50,760 nucleotides of DNA from an uncultured Lachnospiraceae bacterium (GTDB taxonomy: Bacteria > Bacillota > Clostridia > Lachnospirales > Lachnospiraceae). A program made the position numbers and the translations under genes. The notes below the pieces were generated by a model. It worked only from the letters and a program-made list of their open reading frames with translations, searched no databases and had not been told where the DNA came from. Below are positions 16,600 to 25,033 of this stretch, piece by piece (the first letter of the stretch is position 1; every line of letters begins with the position of its first letter). Where the stretch lies: the NCBI GenBank assembly GCA_902781215.1, contig CACZIO010000018.1, forward strand, positions 1 to 50,760, read 5' to 3'.

Positions 16600-16692
16600 C
16601 AGCAGACAGGCCCTGTCCCTGCAGCAGCCGCCATATTTCCCGACCGGAGAGTTTTCTCCGGACTCCCGGTAAAAGATACGAGGTGAATGATC

Positions 16693-16887
16693 ATGATGAA
16701 AATGCTTACACTGATGACCGAAGACATTTTTGCCATCCTCGGCTTCGCATTATATGCCGGCCTGGTGTATTATATGATCAGGAAGGGCTTCCGGAAGTAT
16801 TTCGGCAAAGACCGTCCCAAAACCGACTCCCGCAAGAACTTCTCCAGAGACTTCTCCGCGGCCCAGACCTTCCACGACAAGGAATGA
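16693..16887 (+). CDS. Small single-pass membrane protein in the potassium operon
   Basis: About 64 residues, one hydrophobic helix (about 10-28, DIFAILGFALYAGLVYYMI) followed by a basic, polar tail (RKGFRKYFGKDRPK). CGAGGTG lies upstream; the first in-frame ATG (16687) is too close to it, so the second or third ATG is preferred. No family is recognised. Its place between ktrA and the KdpD-like kinase suggests a small accessory or regulatory subunit, comparable in position to KdpF but twice its length and not obviously homologous. Confidence 0.6.
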   Translation: MMKMLTLMTEDIFAILGFALYAGLVYYMIRKGFRKYFGKDRPKTDSRKNFSRDFSAAQTFHDKE

Positions 16888-16965
16888 GTCATCCGGGACG
16901 GTTCTCACCGACTCTTTTTGCGTCACCTGAGTCATCCGGGACGGTTCCCACTGACTCTTTTTAAG
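16886..16965 (+). terminator. Two tandem terminator-like repeats, GGGACGGTTC family
   Basis: A unit beginning GAGTCATCCGGGACGGTTC occurs at 16886-16928 and 16929-16965. In the first, GAGTC pairs with GACTC and a T5 run follows; the second copy has one change in the arm and also ends in TTTTT. The first unit begins inside the stop codon of the small membrane protein gene. Confidence 0.6.
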
Positions 16966-17131
16966 GACGGTCCATCCGGCCCGCCAAAACGGAGGGTGGC
17001 GCTGTTTACGCGCCGGCCTTTCCGTCAGGCCAGCAGCGCGTCTTTCAGAGCTGTGCCGCCTGCACTATAGAAGCAGGATGTGCAGGGGATACCGGGCATG
17101 AAACGTTCACAGTTTTACAGGTTTACAGATT

Positions 17132-19288
17132 ATGCAGAATAAACAGTATCTGCAGGATCACAGCCATACAGAAAACACGGGCGGAAGGCACAGCGATGTG
17201 TCCCGCCCTCTTGTTATGGTCTGCCTCTCCCCCTCGCCCAGCTGCCGGCGCGTGATCCGCGCCGCCGCCAGATTTGCCGGGTCAGGAAACGTCCCCGACC
17301 CGGCGCCGCTCGCCCTCTATGTGGGCACCTCCGGCCGCGAGGCGGACGAGGACTCCCGCCTTCGCGAAAACATCCGCTATGCCCGCGAATGCGGCTTTGA
17401 AGTCCACACGATCCGCGGCAGCGACATCCCGCTGACCATCTCCGAATACGCCCGGCACGAGGGCGTGACGGACCTCTTTCTCGGCTACAGCCCGCCGTCC
17501 TTTTTCCTGCAGACAAAGCCCGCGATCAATGAAAAGCTCCTGAGCTATCTGCCGACGGTGGACATCCACATCATTCCCGACCCGGTCTCCTCCTCCTATG
17601 CGGGGACCATCCGCCGGAATACGCCCGGCGCCCCGATCTGGAATCCGCAGGACCTGGTCCTGGTCCTCGGCGTCATGACCGTCGCCACCCTCCTGGCCTC
17701 CTGGTTCTATGTATCGCGGTACAGCAACTCCAACATCATCACGATCTACATCCTGGGCGTCCTCATCGCCTCGGTCATGACCTCCAGCAGGATCTACGGC
17801 ACCTTCGCGGCCGTCCTCTACGTCCTGCTCTTTAATTTCCTGTTTATCGAGCCGCGCTTCACCCTGCTGGTCTACGACTCCGCCTATGTCATGACCTACC
17901 TGGTCACCGTCGTGGCGGCCCTGATCACCGGCACGGTCGCCGTCCGGCTCAAAAACATCGCCCGTGTCTCCGCGGAGAACGCCTACCAGGCCAAGGTCCT
18001 CCTGGACACCTCCAACCGGCTGGAGAGCGCGGCGGACAGCGACGCGGTCATCAACACCACCTGTATGCAGCTGGTCCACCTCCTGAACCGGGCTGTCATC
18101 TTTTTTCCATATACGGACTCCGAAAAAAAAGCCCCGGTCACCGGGAAGACTTCTGAGACCACCGGTACCCCCGGAAGAATGACAGACACAGAATCTGTTG
18201 AACCGTCCGGCCTCCCGGATGCCCCTGCCGCAGTTCCCGCTTACCTCCTCTTTCCCGCGGGAGAAAAAACCATCTCCCCTCAGGTCCCGGAGCGCGAACA
18301 GGAGGCCGTGCGCTGGTCCATGCAGAACAGCCACCAGTCCGGTGCCTTCACCTCCCATTTCGAGGACTGCACCTGCCGCTATCTGAGCGTCTTTTCCGGC
18401 GACAGCCAGTACGGCGTGATCGGCATCGACATGGAGGACCGGCCCTTTACGGAATTCGAGAACACCATCCTCCTGTCCATCGTGCACGAGGGCACCATGG
18501 CGCTCGAAAACAAGCGGATCATCCAGGAGCAGAAAAAAGCCGAGATCAACGCGGAGAACGAGCGCCTCCGGACCGTGCTCCTGCGCTCCATCTCCCACGA
18601 CCTGCGCACCCCGCTGACCTCCATCTACGGAAATGCCGCCAACCTGCGCAGTCACGAGGCCGACCTGCCCCGCGAGGAGCGCTGCAAGCTCTACGGGGAC
18701 ATCATGGAGGACGCGGGCTGGCTCAACGCCCAGTTTGAGAACATCCTGGCCATGACCCGCCTGGAGAGCGGTCCCGGCGTCCGCATGACCATCGAGAACA
18801 TGGAGGACGTCATCGATGAGAGCCTGCGCCACCTGCCCGCGCACCCCCTCCACGAGATCGTCTTCCTGCAGGACGCGCCGGATATTTCTCCGGACTCCGG
18901 GATCTGCCTGCCACTTGTACAGATGGATTCCCGCCTGATCATGCAGGTCCTCATCAACCTGCTGGGCAATGCCCTCAAATACACGCCCGACGGCACCAGG
19001 ATCGAGATCCGGCTGGCCTGCACCCCGGACACCGTCACCGTCGACGTGGCGGACGAGGGCCCCGGCATTCCGGACGATGACAAGCCCCATGTTTTCGAAC
19101 TCTTCTACACGGGACACCACACACTCTCCGACAGCAGCCGATCCATGGGACTGGGCCTCAACCTATGCGCCCAGATCCTTCATGCCCACGGCGGCTCCAT
19201 CGAAGTGCTGGACAACATACCTGCCGGCGCCGTCTTCCGCTTCCGGCTCCCCGCCGCGCGGATCCCGACGGGCGCTGTGCGCAGGTAA
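17132..19288 (+). CDS. KdpD-like sensor histidine kinase lacking the KdpD ATPase domain
   Basis: The 718-residue protein has a universal-stress-protein-like domain (about 25-150), a DUF4118 four-helix membrane block (about 170-275), a GAF-like region broken by a Pro/Thr/Glu-rich insert (about 330-365), a HisKA domain with the phospho-acceptor His489 (SISHDLRTPLTS) and a HATPase (DEGPGIPDDD, SMGLGLNLC). This is the KdpD C-terminal architecture, but the N-terminal KdpD P-loop domain is absent. The start is uncertain: no good ribosome site lies before 17132. It precedes the kdpE-like gene by 30 bases. No kdpFABC genes are visible, so it probably controls the Ktr system. Confidence 0.85.
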   Translation: MQNKQYLQDHSHTENTGGRHSDVSRPLVMVCLSPSPSCRRVIRAAARFAGSGNVPDPAPLALYVGTSGREADEDSRLRENIRYARECGFEVHTIRGSDIPLTISEYARHEGVTDLFLGYSPPSFFLQTKPAINEKLLSYLPTVDIHIIPDPVSSSYAGTIRRNTPGAPIWNPQDLVLVLGVMTVATLLASWFYVSRYSNSNIITIYILGVLIASVMTSSRIYGTFAAVLYVLLFNFLFIEPRFTLLVYDSAYVMTYLVTVVAALITGTVAVRLKNIARVSAENAYQAKVLLDTSNRLESAADSDAVINTTCMQLVHLLNRAVIFFPYTDSEKKAPVTGKTSETTGTPGRMTDTESVEPSGLPDAPAAVPAYLLFPAGEKTISPQVPEREQEAVRWSMQNSHQSGAFTSHFEDCTCRYLSVFSGDSQYGVIGIDMEDRPFTEFENTILLSIVHEGTMALENKRIIQEQKKAEINAENERLRTVLLRSISHDLRTPLTSIYGNAANLRSHEADLPREERCKLYGDIMEDAGWLNAQFENILAMTRLESGPGVRMTIENMEDVIDESLRHLPAHPLHEIVFLQDAPDISPDSGICLPLVQMDSRLIMQVLINLLGNALKYTPDGTRIEIRLACTPDTVTVDVADEGPGIPDDDKPHVFELFYTGHHTLSDSSRSMGLGLNLCAQILHAHGGSIEVLDNIPAGAVFRFRLPAARIPTGAVRR

Positions 19289-19318
19289 AAAACAACTGAC
19301 CAAAAAGGACCAGACATC

Positions 19319-20023
<705 letters not shown>

Positions 20024-20026
<3 letters not shown>

Positions 20027-20197
20027 CCTGCCCTCTTCCGCAGCCGGTCCCATGCAGGCTCTGCAGACGATGCAGCAGGGTTAACCTGCCGTCTTCCGCA
20101 GCCGGTCCCATGCAGGTTCTGCAGACGATGCAGCAGGGTTAACCTGCCGGCTCCCGCAGCCGGTCCCATGCAGGTTCCGCAGACGATGCAGCAGGGT
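20024..20197. repeat. Three-copy 58-bp tandem repeat starting in the kdpE-like stop codon
   Basis: Copies at 20024-20081, 20082-20139 and 20140-20197 differ at only a few bases. Each starts TAACCTGCC and contains GCAGCCGGTCCCATGCAGG and ACGATGCAGCAGGGT, giving several small CTGC/GCAG stems. The rest of the 20198-20427 spacer holds the promoter of the next gene. Confidence 0.85.
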
Positions 20198-20314
20198 TTT
20201 CTGCACATATCCGACAGGATTGTATACAGGAATGCCAGTCTGCTCTAACACTATGCACAAAAATCCATCCATAATTTTGTTGCATTTTTCAGCAGAAAAA
20301 ACCCATGCAGGGCT

Positions 20315-20347
20315 TGCAATTTTTCAAATTAGTTAGTATGCTAATTA
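20315..20347 (+). promoter_or_regulatory. Candidate promoter and dyad upstream of the acyl-CoA dehydrogenase gene
   Basis: TTGCAA (20315-20320), 17 bases, TATGCT (20338-20343). An inverted repeat AATTAG (20328-20333)/CTAATT (20342-20347) overlaps the -10 and could be an operator. Confidence 0.45.
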
Positions 20348-20427
20348 TTAGAAAAACCAACCCGCCGGTTAACTGTGTATTCTCACAGAGCGCCGGCCAA
20401 TGCACACATTTTATGAGGAGGCATTTT

Positions 20428-21573
20428 ATGGTAAACTTTTCTCTGACTGAAGAGCAGAAGGACATGCAGAAGCTTTTCCGTGATTTCGCACAGAACGAGA
20501 TCGCTCCCATCGCTGAGGAGATGGATGAGAAGGAAGAGATGAATATGGACCTCATCCACAAGATGATGGAGCTTGGCTTCTTCGGCGTTCCTTTCAGTGA
20601 GGAAGTCGGTGGCACAGGTATGGATTATCTGACCTACTGCCTTGAGATGGAAGAGATCTCCAAGGTCTGCGGTAGCTGCGGCGTTACCATCTCCGTTCAC
20701 ACTTCTCTTTGCGCTTCCATCGTTGAGCAGTACGCTACTCCCGAGCAGAAAGAGAAATGGCTTCGTCCCCTGGTTGACGGCAGCAAGATCGGCTGCTTCG
20801 GCCTGACCGAGCCCAACGCTGGTTCCGACGTTGCCGGTGCAAAGACCACCGCTGACAAGGATGGCGACTACTATGTCATCAACGGTTCCAAGATCTTCAC
20901 CACCAACTCCGGTTTTGCTGATACCTTCCTGGTATTCGCTCTGACCGACAAGTCCCTGCCCGCTCACAAGGGTATGTCCGCATTCCTCGTTGACAAGAAC
21001 ACCGCAGGTGTTGAGGTTCAGCCTGACATCAAGCGCATGGGTATCCGCGCTGCTTCCAACGCAGAGGTTTACTACAACAACGTTCGCGTCCACAAAGACG
21101 ATATGCTCGGCAAGGAAGGCCAGGGCTTCAAGATCGCTATGCAGGCTCTCGACGGCGGCCGTATCGGTATCGCTGCTCAGTCTGTCGGTCTTGCACAGGG
21201 CGCTCTTGATGCTGCCATCAAGTACTGCAAAGAGAGAAAGCAGTTCGGCAAGCCCATCACCGCTTTCCAGAACACTCAGTTCCGTATGGCTGAGGACCAG
21301 GCCAACATCAACGCCGCTCGTCTTCTGACCTGGCAGGCAGCTGTTGCCAAGGACAACCACGAGAACTACAACTTCCTCGCTGCACAGGCTAAGCTGTTCG
21401 CCGCTACCATCGCGAACGATGTCTGCCGTCACGCTGTTCAGTACATGGGCGGCTACGGCTACTGCCGTGAGTACGGTGTTGAGCGTCTTCTCCGTGATGT
21501 CAAGATCACTGAGATCTACGAAGGCACCAGCGAAGTCCAGAAGATGGTCATGTCCGGCAACATGCTTCGCTAA
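20428..21573 (+). CDS. bcd: Short-chain acyl-CoA dehydrogenase, butyryl-CoA dehydrogenase type
   Basis: The 381-residue protein is a full-length acyl-CoA dehydrogenase: N-terminal helical domain, FAD-binding FGLTEPNAGSDVAG and ITTN-like KIFTTNSGFAD, and the catalytic Glu in ITEIYEGTSEVQKM. Such enzymes reduce crotonyl-CoA to butyryl-CoA, with electron-transfer flavoprotein partners. The ATG at 20428 with GAGGAGG just upstream is chosen over a much longer upstream frame. Codon choice is strongly biased (many GCT, CGT, GGT, AAG), unlike its neighbours, which suggests high expression. No etfAB, crotonase or thiolase genes accompany it here. Confidence 0.9.
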   Translation: MVNFSLTEEQKDMQKLFRDFAQNEIAPIAEEMDEKEEMNMDLIHKMMELGFFGVPFSEEVGGTGMDYLTYCLEMEEISKVCGSCGVTISVHTSLCASIVEQYATPEQKEKWLRPLVDGSKIGCFGLTEPNAGSDVAGAKTTADKDGDYYVINGSKIFTTNSGFADTFLVFALTDKSLPAHKGMSAFLVDKNTAGVEVQPDIKRMGIRAASNAEVYYNNVRVHKDDMLGKEGQGFKIAMQALDGGRIGIAAQSVGLAQGALDAAIKYCKERKQFGKPITAFQNTQFRMAEDQANINAARLLTWQAAVAKDNHENYNFLAAQAKLFAATIANDVCRHAVQYMGGYGYCREYGVERLLRDVKITEIYEGTSEVQKMVMSGNMLR

Positions 21574-21698
21574 TCGAAGACCATCCGCAGACTTGCGAAA
21601 AATGTCCATCCGTGATCAACGCGGCTTAGCCGCCTGACACACCCCGCTTCCGGCCGGGGCGGACAAAATACCGGAAAACTCCTATAAGAGCTGAAAAG

Positions 21699-21740
21699 GC
21701 AACCGCCCGTGGTCATCTGATCCGGGCGGTTGCTTTTCTT
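21699..21740 (+). terminator. Terminator of bcd
   Basis: GCAACCGCCCG (21699-21709) pairs with CGGGCGGTTGC (21723-21733), followed by a T-rich tract. Confidence 0.85.
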
Positions 21741-21776
21741 CTTTGCAAAAAAAGCGGTGCATTCTCTCATCCTAAA

Positions 21777-21822
21777 AAGACAGGCGGACATCAGCGCTCA
21801 ATCGCTTTTGTCCGCCTGTCTT
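21777..21822. terminator. Second hairpin terminator, serving the leftward dnaJ-like gene
   Basis: AAGACAGGCGGACA (21777-21790) pairs with TGTCCGCCTGTCTT (21809-21822). On the minus strand the stem runs into TTTTT, about 50 bases beyond the dnaJ-like stop codon. Confidence 0.8.
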
Positions 21823-21874
21823 CTTCTCTTCCGCTTTACAATATCATCCGGCGTTTCTGCCGGTCTTTCCGGCA

Positions 21875-23191
21875 TCATCCGGCATTTCTTCCGCCGTATC
21901 CATTTTTACCACCCGCGCCCGTTCCGGTCCTTGTGCGATACATACTCTCGAATTCGCGGAGCTTTTTCATCTCCGCTTCCGTGAGGTCCTTGGGCACCTG
22001 CACCTGGACCGTCACGTACAGGTCACCTGCCTGCGATCCGCTCTTCTCCGGCTGGATGCCCTTGCCGCGGAGCCGGATCTTCTTTCCTGCGTCCGTTCCG
22101 CGCGGCACTTTGCAGAAGACCTTTTTGCCATCCGGCAGAGAGACCTCCGCCTCGCCGCCCAGGACAGCCGTCGTGAAGGGCACACTCGCCGTCGTGTAGA
22201 GGTCATTTCCCTTTCTGGAAAAAGCCTTGCTCTCTTCGACCGTCACCTTGAGCAGCAGGTCACCCTTGCGGGAACCGTCCGCAGTCGAATGCCCTCTGCC
22301 CCGCAGGCGGACGCTCTTGCCGCTGTCGATACCGGCCGGAATGTGGACCCGGAGCGTCTGCGTGCCGGTCCCGTCCTCCTTCTGCAGACGGATGTCCCGG
22401 TCACATCCCAGAACCGCCTCGATAAAGGAAATACGGACAGGAACCTCCGCGTCCAGGTTCATGCCGCCGGACGGGCCGCCAAAACCGCCGGCTCCTGCGC
22501 TGCCTGCGCCGGCCTGTGTGAAACCGCGGCCGCCGGCGAAACCTCCGCTGCCCGGTCCCTCTCCGCGGAAAAAGCGCGCGCTGCCGCTGTTGCCGCCTGT
22601 ACCACCAGCGGAACCGGCGCCGGCTGCTCCTGCGCCCCGGAAGAGGTTCTCAAACAGGTCGCCGTAATCACCGCCCGCCCCGGCTCCGTCGCCGGAGAAA
22701 TGAAAGCTGGTGTAGCTTCCGTCGCCATTTCTGAAAAAGCCGCTGCGGCCTCCATTTTTTCCAAAAGTGCCGGAGCCAAAGCCACCGGCACCGAAGCCGC
22801 CAAATCCTCCGAATCCACCCGGTCCGCCGCCGGCAAAGCCGCCGAAACCAGCCTGCTGCGCCTCATGCATGCGCTTTGCATACTCCTTGGGATCCATGCC
22901 CGAGGCAAAGGCCTCGTAGCCGAATTCATCGTAGATCTTCCGCTTTTCCGCGTCTCCCAGGATGGCATTCGCCTCGGAGATATCCTTGAACTTCTTCTCC
23001 GCCTCCGCATTGCCCGCATTGGAATCCGGGTGATACTTCTTGGCCAGCTTCCGGTAGGCTTTTTTGATCTGGTTTGCATCCGCATTCCGGGCCACACCCA
23101 GGACCGCGTAGAGATCCTTTCCACGACCTGCGGTATTTCCACTGTTTCCGGTATTTGTTCTTCTGTTTCTGTTCTCTCTATATCCTGCCAT
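21875..23191 (-). CDS. DnaJ/CbpA-type co-chaperone without zinc finger
   Basis: This 438-residue protein has a J domain (about 25-95) with the HPD motif (KKYHPDSN), a long Gly/Phe-rich linker (about 110-230) and two DnaJ C-terminal substrate-binding domains (about 235-415: [35 protein letters not shown]). The four CxxCxGxG zinc repeats of true DnaJ are missing, so it is a type II (CbpA-like) partner of DnaK. Of two adjacent ATGs, the second (23191) has better spacing to AGGAGG. It is unlinked to dnaK/grpE here and no CIRCE element is seen upstream. Confidence 0.88.
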   Translation of the reverse strand: MAGYRENRNRRTNTGNSGNTAGRGKDLYAVLGVARNADANQIKKAYRKLAKKYHPDSNAGNAEAEKKFKDISEANAILGDAEKRKIYDEFGYEAFASGMDPKEYAKRMHEAQQAGFGGFAGGGPGGFGGFGGFGAGGFGSGTFGKNGGRSGFFRNGDGSYTSFHFSGDGAGAGGDYGDLFENLFRGAGAAGAGSAGGTGGNSGSARFFRGEGPGSGGFAGGRGFTQAGAGSAGAGGFGGPSGGMNLDAEVPVRISFIEAVLGCDRDIRLQKEDGTGTQTLRVHIPAGIDSGKSVRLRGRGHSTADGSRKGDLLLKVTVEESKAFSRKGNDLYTTASVPFTTAVLGGEAEVSLPDGKKVFCKVPRGTDAGKKIRLRGKGIQPEKSGSQAGDLYVTVQVQVPKDLTEAEMKKLREFESMYRTRTGTGAGGKNGYGGRNAG

Positions 23192-23420
23192 CATACACCT
23201 CCTGTTCCCGCCGCCTATGCTTTTCGCGGCACAGGAAAGCTGATTGTTATCATTCTGTTATACTTATTATATAACACGCTTGATGGCACTGGTCAAGCAG
23301 GACGCGGATATTTTCTGCTTCCTTTTTCATTCTCTTTTTTCTGTGGTAGAATAGGAATGATTATTTTTTACATAATCCAAATAGCATGCAGCCGCCATCT
23401 TGCTTTGGAAAGGATTGGAT

Positions 23421-23870
23421 ATGCTGACCATCCACTTCGGATCCCTGGATCAGGAGATCTACCATCCACCGACTTTTTTTGACAATCAATATGATGATGC
23501 ATGGATGACAACACCTCTGACGAAAGAAATGATTCTGGATATCGACAAGTCCGAGGTGATCAGCGCGCACCTGGTCGAGAGTCCAGTGCTGGGACCTATC
23601 TCTCCCAAAGAAATCTCCGGCGGAGTCAAGACACTGATCCTGATGGCATACGACTCGTCAGGGAAAATTTTTAACGCTTCCGCGTGCGGCGACAACTGCG
23701 CGAAATGGATTGTCAGGATTGCGCAGGAAAAAGACCTCCGAATCGTCCTGCATCATGTCATGGATTTTTCCCGTGCGGGGGATTTCACTGCCTGCATCGA
23801 CAATACCGCAAAGATCGTTCACGGCTATGCAGAATACCTGGATGAGGCATTCAATATCGACGAGCGGTAA
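23421..23870 (+). CDS. DUF4869 family protein
   Basis: This 149-residue protein matches DUF4869 as I know it: MLTIHFGSL at the start, then YHPPTFFDNQYDD, MILDIDKSEVI, SPVLGPISPKEISGGVK and a Cys-rich turn ASACGDNCAKWI. It has no signal peptide or membrane helix. Its function is unknown. The ATG at 23421 follows GGAAAGGA. The gene is of lower GC content than its neighbours and is followed after 63 bases by a P-loop protein gene, with which I believe it is commonly paired. A short CCGGAA/TTCCGG hairpin lies in the gap. Confidence 0.75.
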   Translation: MLTIHFGSLDQEIYHPPTFFDNQYDDAWMTTPLTKEMILDIDKSEVISAHLVESPVLGPISPKEISGGVKTLILMAYDSSGKIFNASACGDNCAKWIVRIAQEKDLRIVLHHVMDFSRAGDFTACIDNTAKIVHGYAEYLDEAFNIDER

Positions 23871-23933
23871 TACCATTACTTCTCCGCTTCCGGAAGTTCT
23901 TTCCGGAGCAGACCACTGTTCACAGAGGTTGGA

Positions 23934-24971
23934 ATGAAAGGCAAATATCACATTATCATCCAGAACAACCGCGTTCATTACGAGTTTGATCTGCGACGCA
24001 ATATCACCATCATCCGCGGTGACAGCGGTTCAGGAAAGACAACTCTGATCAATATGATCGATCTTCTGACCAGCCGCGGCACCAGTTCGGGCATAGAAAT
24101 TTCCTGCAGCAAAAACTGCCGCACACTCCCTGCCGCTGACTGGCAGATCATTCTGCCCCTTCTGCATGACCAGATCATCTTTTTAGACGAAGACAGTGTT
24201 TTTATCAAATCCGAGGACTTTGCCAGAGCTGTCAGACAGTCAGACAATTATTTTGTGATCGTCACCCGGGAGGACCTCCCTAACCTTCCATATTCTGTGG
24301 ATGAGATCTACGGAATCCATGCATCCGGAAAATATCATGACCTGAAGCGGACTTATAATGAATTGTATCGTATTTATGAACCCTCAAAGAATATCGATCA
24401 GACTACTCAGACTGCTCCTCCGGTATATTCTGAAAGCAATCACCATCCCGCTTCCGGAGCAGTTTCTGTTGGAATGATCCCTGATGCTGTGGTCACAGAG
24501 GATTCCCATTCCGGGTTCACCTTCTTTGACCATGTCTGCCGTCAGAATCATATACAATGCCAAAGTGCCGGTGGCAAGTCCAGCCTTCGAAAAGAGCTTG
24601 CCGCCACTCAGGGAAATGTGATTCTTGGAATTGCAGACGGGGCAGCCATCGGCCCTGAAATGAATGAACTCTACCAGTTAATGGTGAAAAAAGGAAATAT
24701 CCGCCTTTATCTGCCCGAGTCTTTCGAATGGCTGATCCTGCGCTCAGGTCTGATCGACGGAAAGTACGTGCAGGATATCCTGGAACATCCGGAGGACTTC
24801 ATTGACAGCACAGAATACTTCAGCTGGGAACAGTTCTTCACCAGACTGCTCGAAGAACAGACACACAATACCTATCTCCAGTATCAGAAAAGCCGTCTCA
24901 ACCCGGTATATCTGCAGGAAAAAGAGCTGAAGCAGATTCTGGATACCATTCCTGTCAGATTTTCAGAATAA
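23934..24971 (+). CDS. P-loop ATPase with Toprim-like C-terminal half, partner of DUF4869
   Basis: The 345-residue protein opens with an ABC/AAA-like nucleotide fold: Walker A GDSGSGKTT (29-37) and Walker B IIFLDED (81-87). There is no ABC signature sequence and only about 75 residues separate the two motifs. After a Pro/Thr-rich linker (about 150-180) comes a domain with VVTEDSHSGFTFF (E189), SAGGKSS (211-217) and GIADGAAIGPEM (D235), arranged as in Toprim folds, where a Glu and an Asp bind metal. This recalls a shortened OLD-type nuclease. Some databases may label relatives with misleading names such as translation initiation factor. Function unknown; a defence or DNA-processing role is inference. 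Confidence 0.7.
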   Translation: MKGKYHIIIQNNRVHYEFDLRRNITIIRGDSGSGKTTLINMIDLLTSRGTSSGIEISCSKNCRTLPAADWQIILPLLHDQIIFLDEDSVFIKSEDFARAVRQSDNYFVIVTREDLPNLPYSVDEIYGIHASGKYHDLKRTYNELYRIYEPSKNIDQTTQTAPPVYSESNHHPASGAVSVGMIPDAVVTEDSHSGFTFFDHVCRQNHIQCQSAGGKSSLRKELAATQGNVILGIADGAAIGPEMNELYQLMVKKGNIRLYLPESFEWLILRSGLIDGKYVQDILEHPEDFIDSTEYFSWEQFFTRLLEEQTHNTYLQYQKSRLNPVYLQEKELKQILDTIPVRFSE

Positions 24972-25033
24972 CAGCGTAAGTTTCAAATAACGATTGTAAT
25001 AACTTTTCACAGCGCATACGAGGAATGTAAAGT

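Noticed and set aside
17282-19120. 612-codon open frame opposite the kinase gene
   Set aside because: Translation is rich in Val, Asp, Gly and Arg as expected of an antisense frame; the kinase on the other strand has all its motifs.
23257-23275. GTTATA/TATAAC inverted repeat upstream of the dnaJ-like gene as a heat-shock operator
   Set aside because: It does not resemble CIRCE or a CtsR box and may just be an AT-rich promoter.
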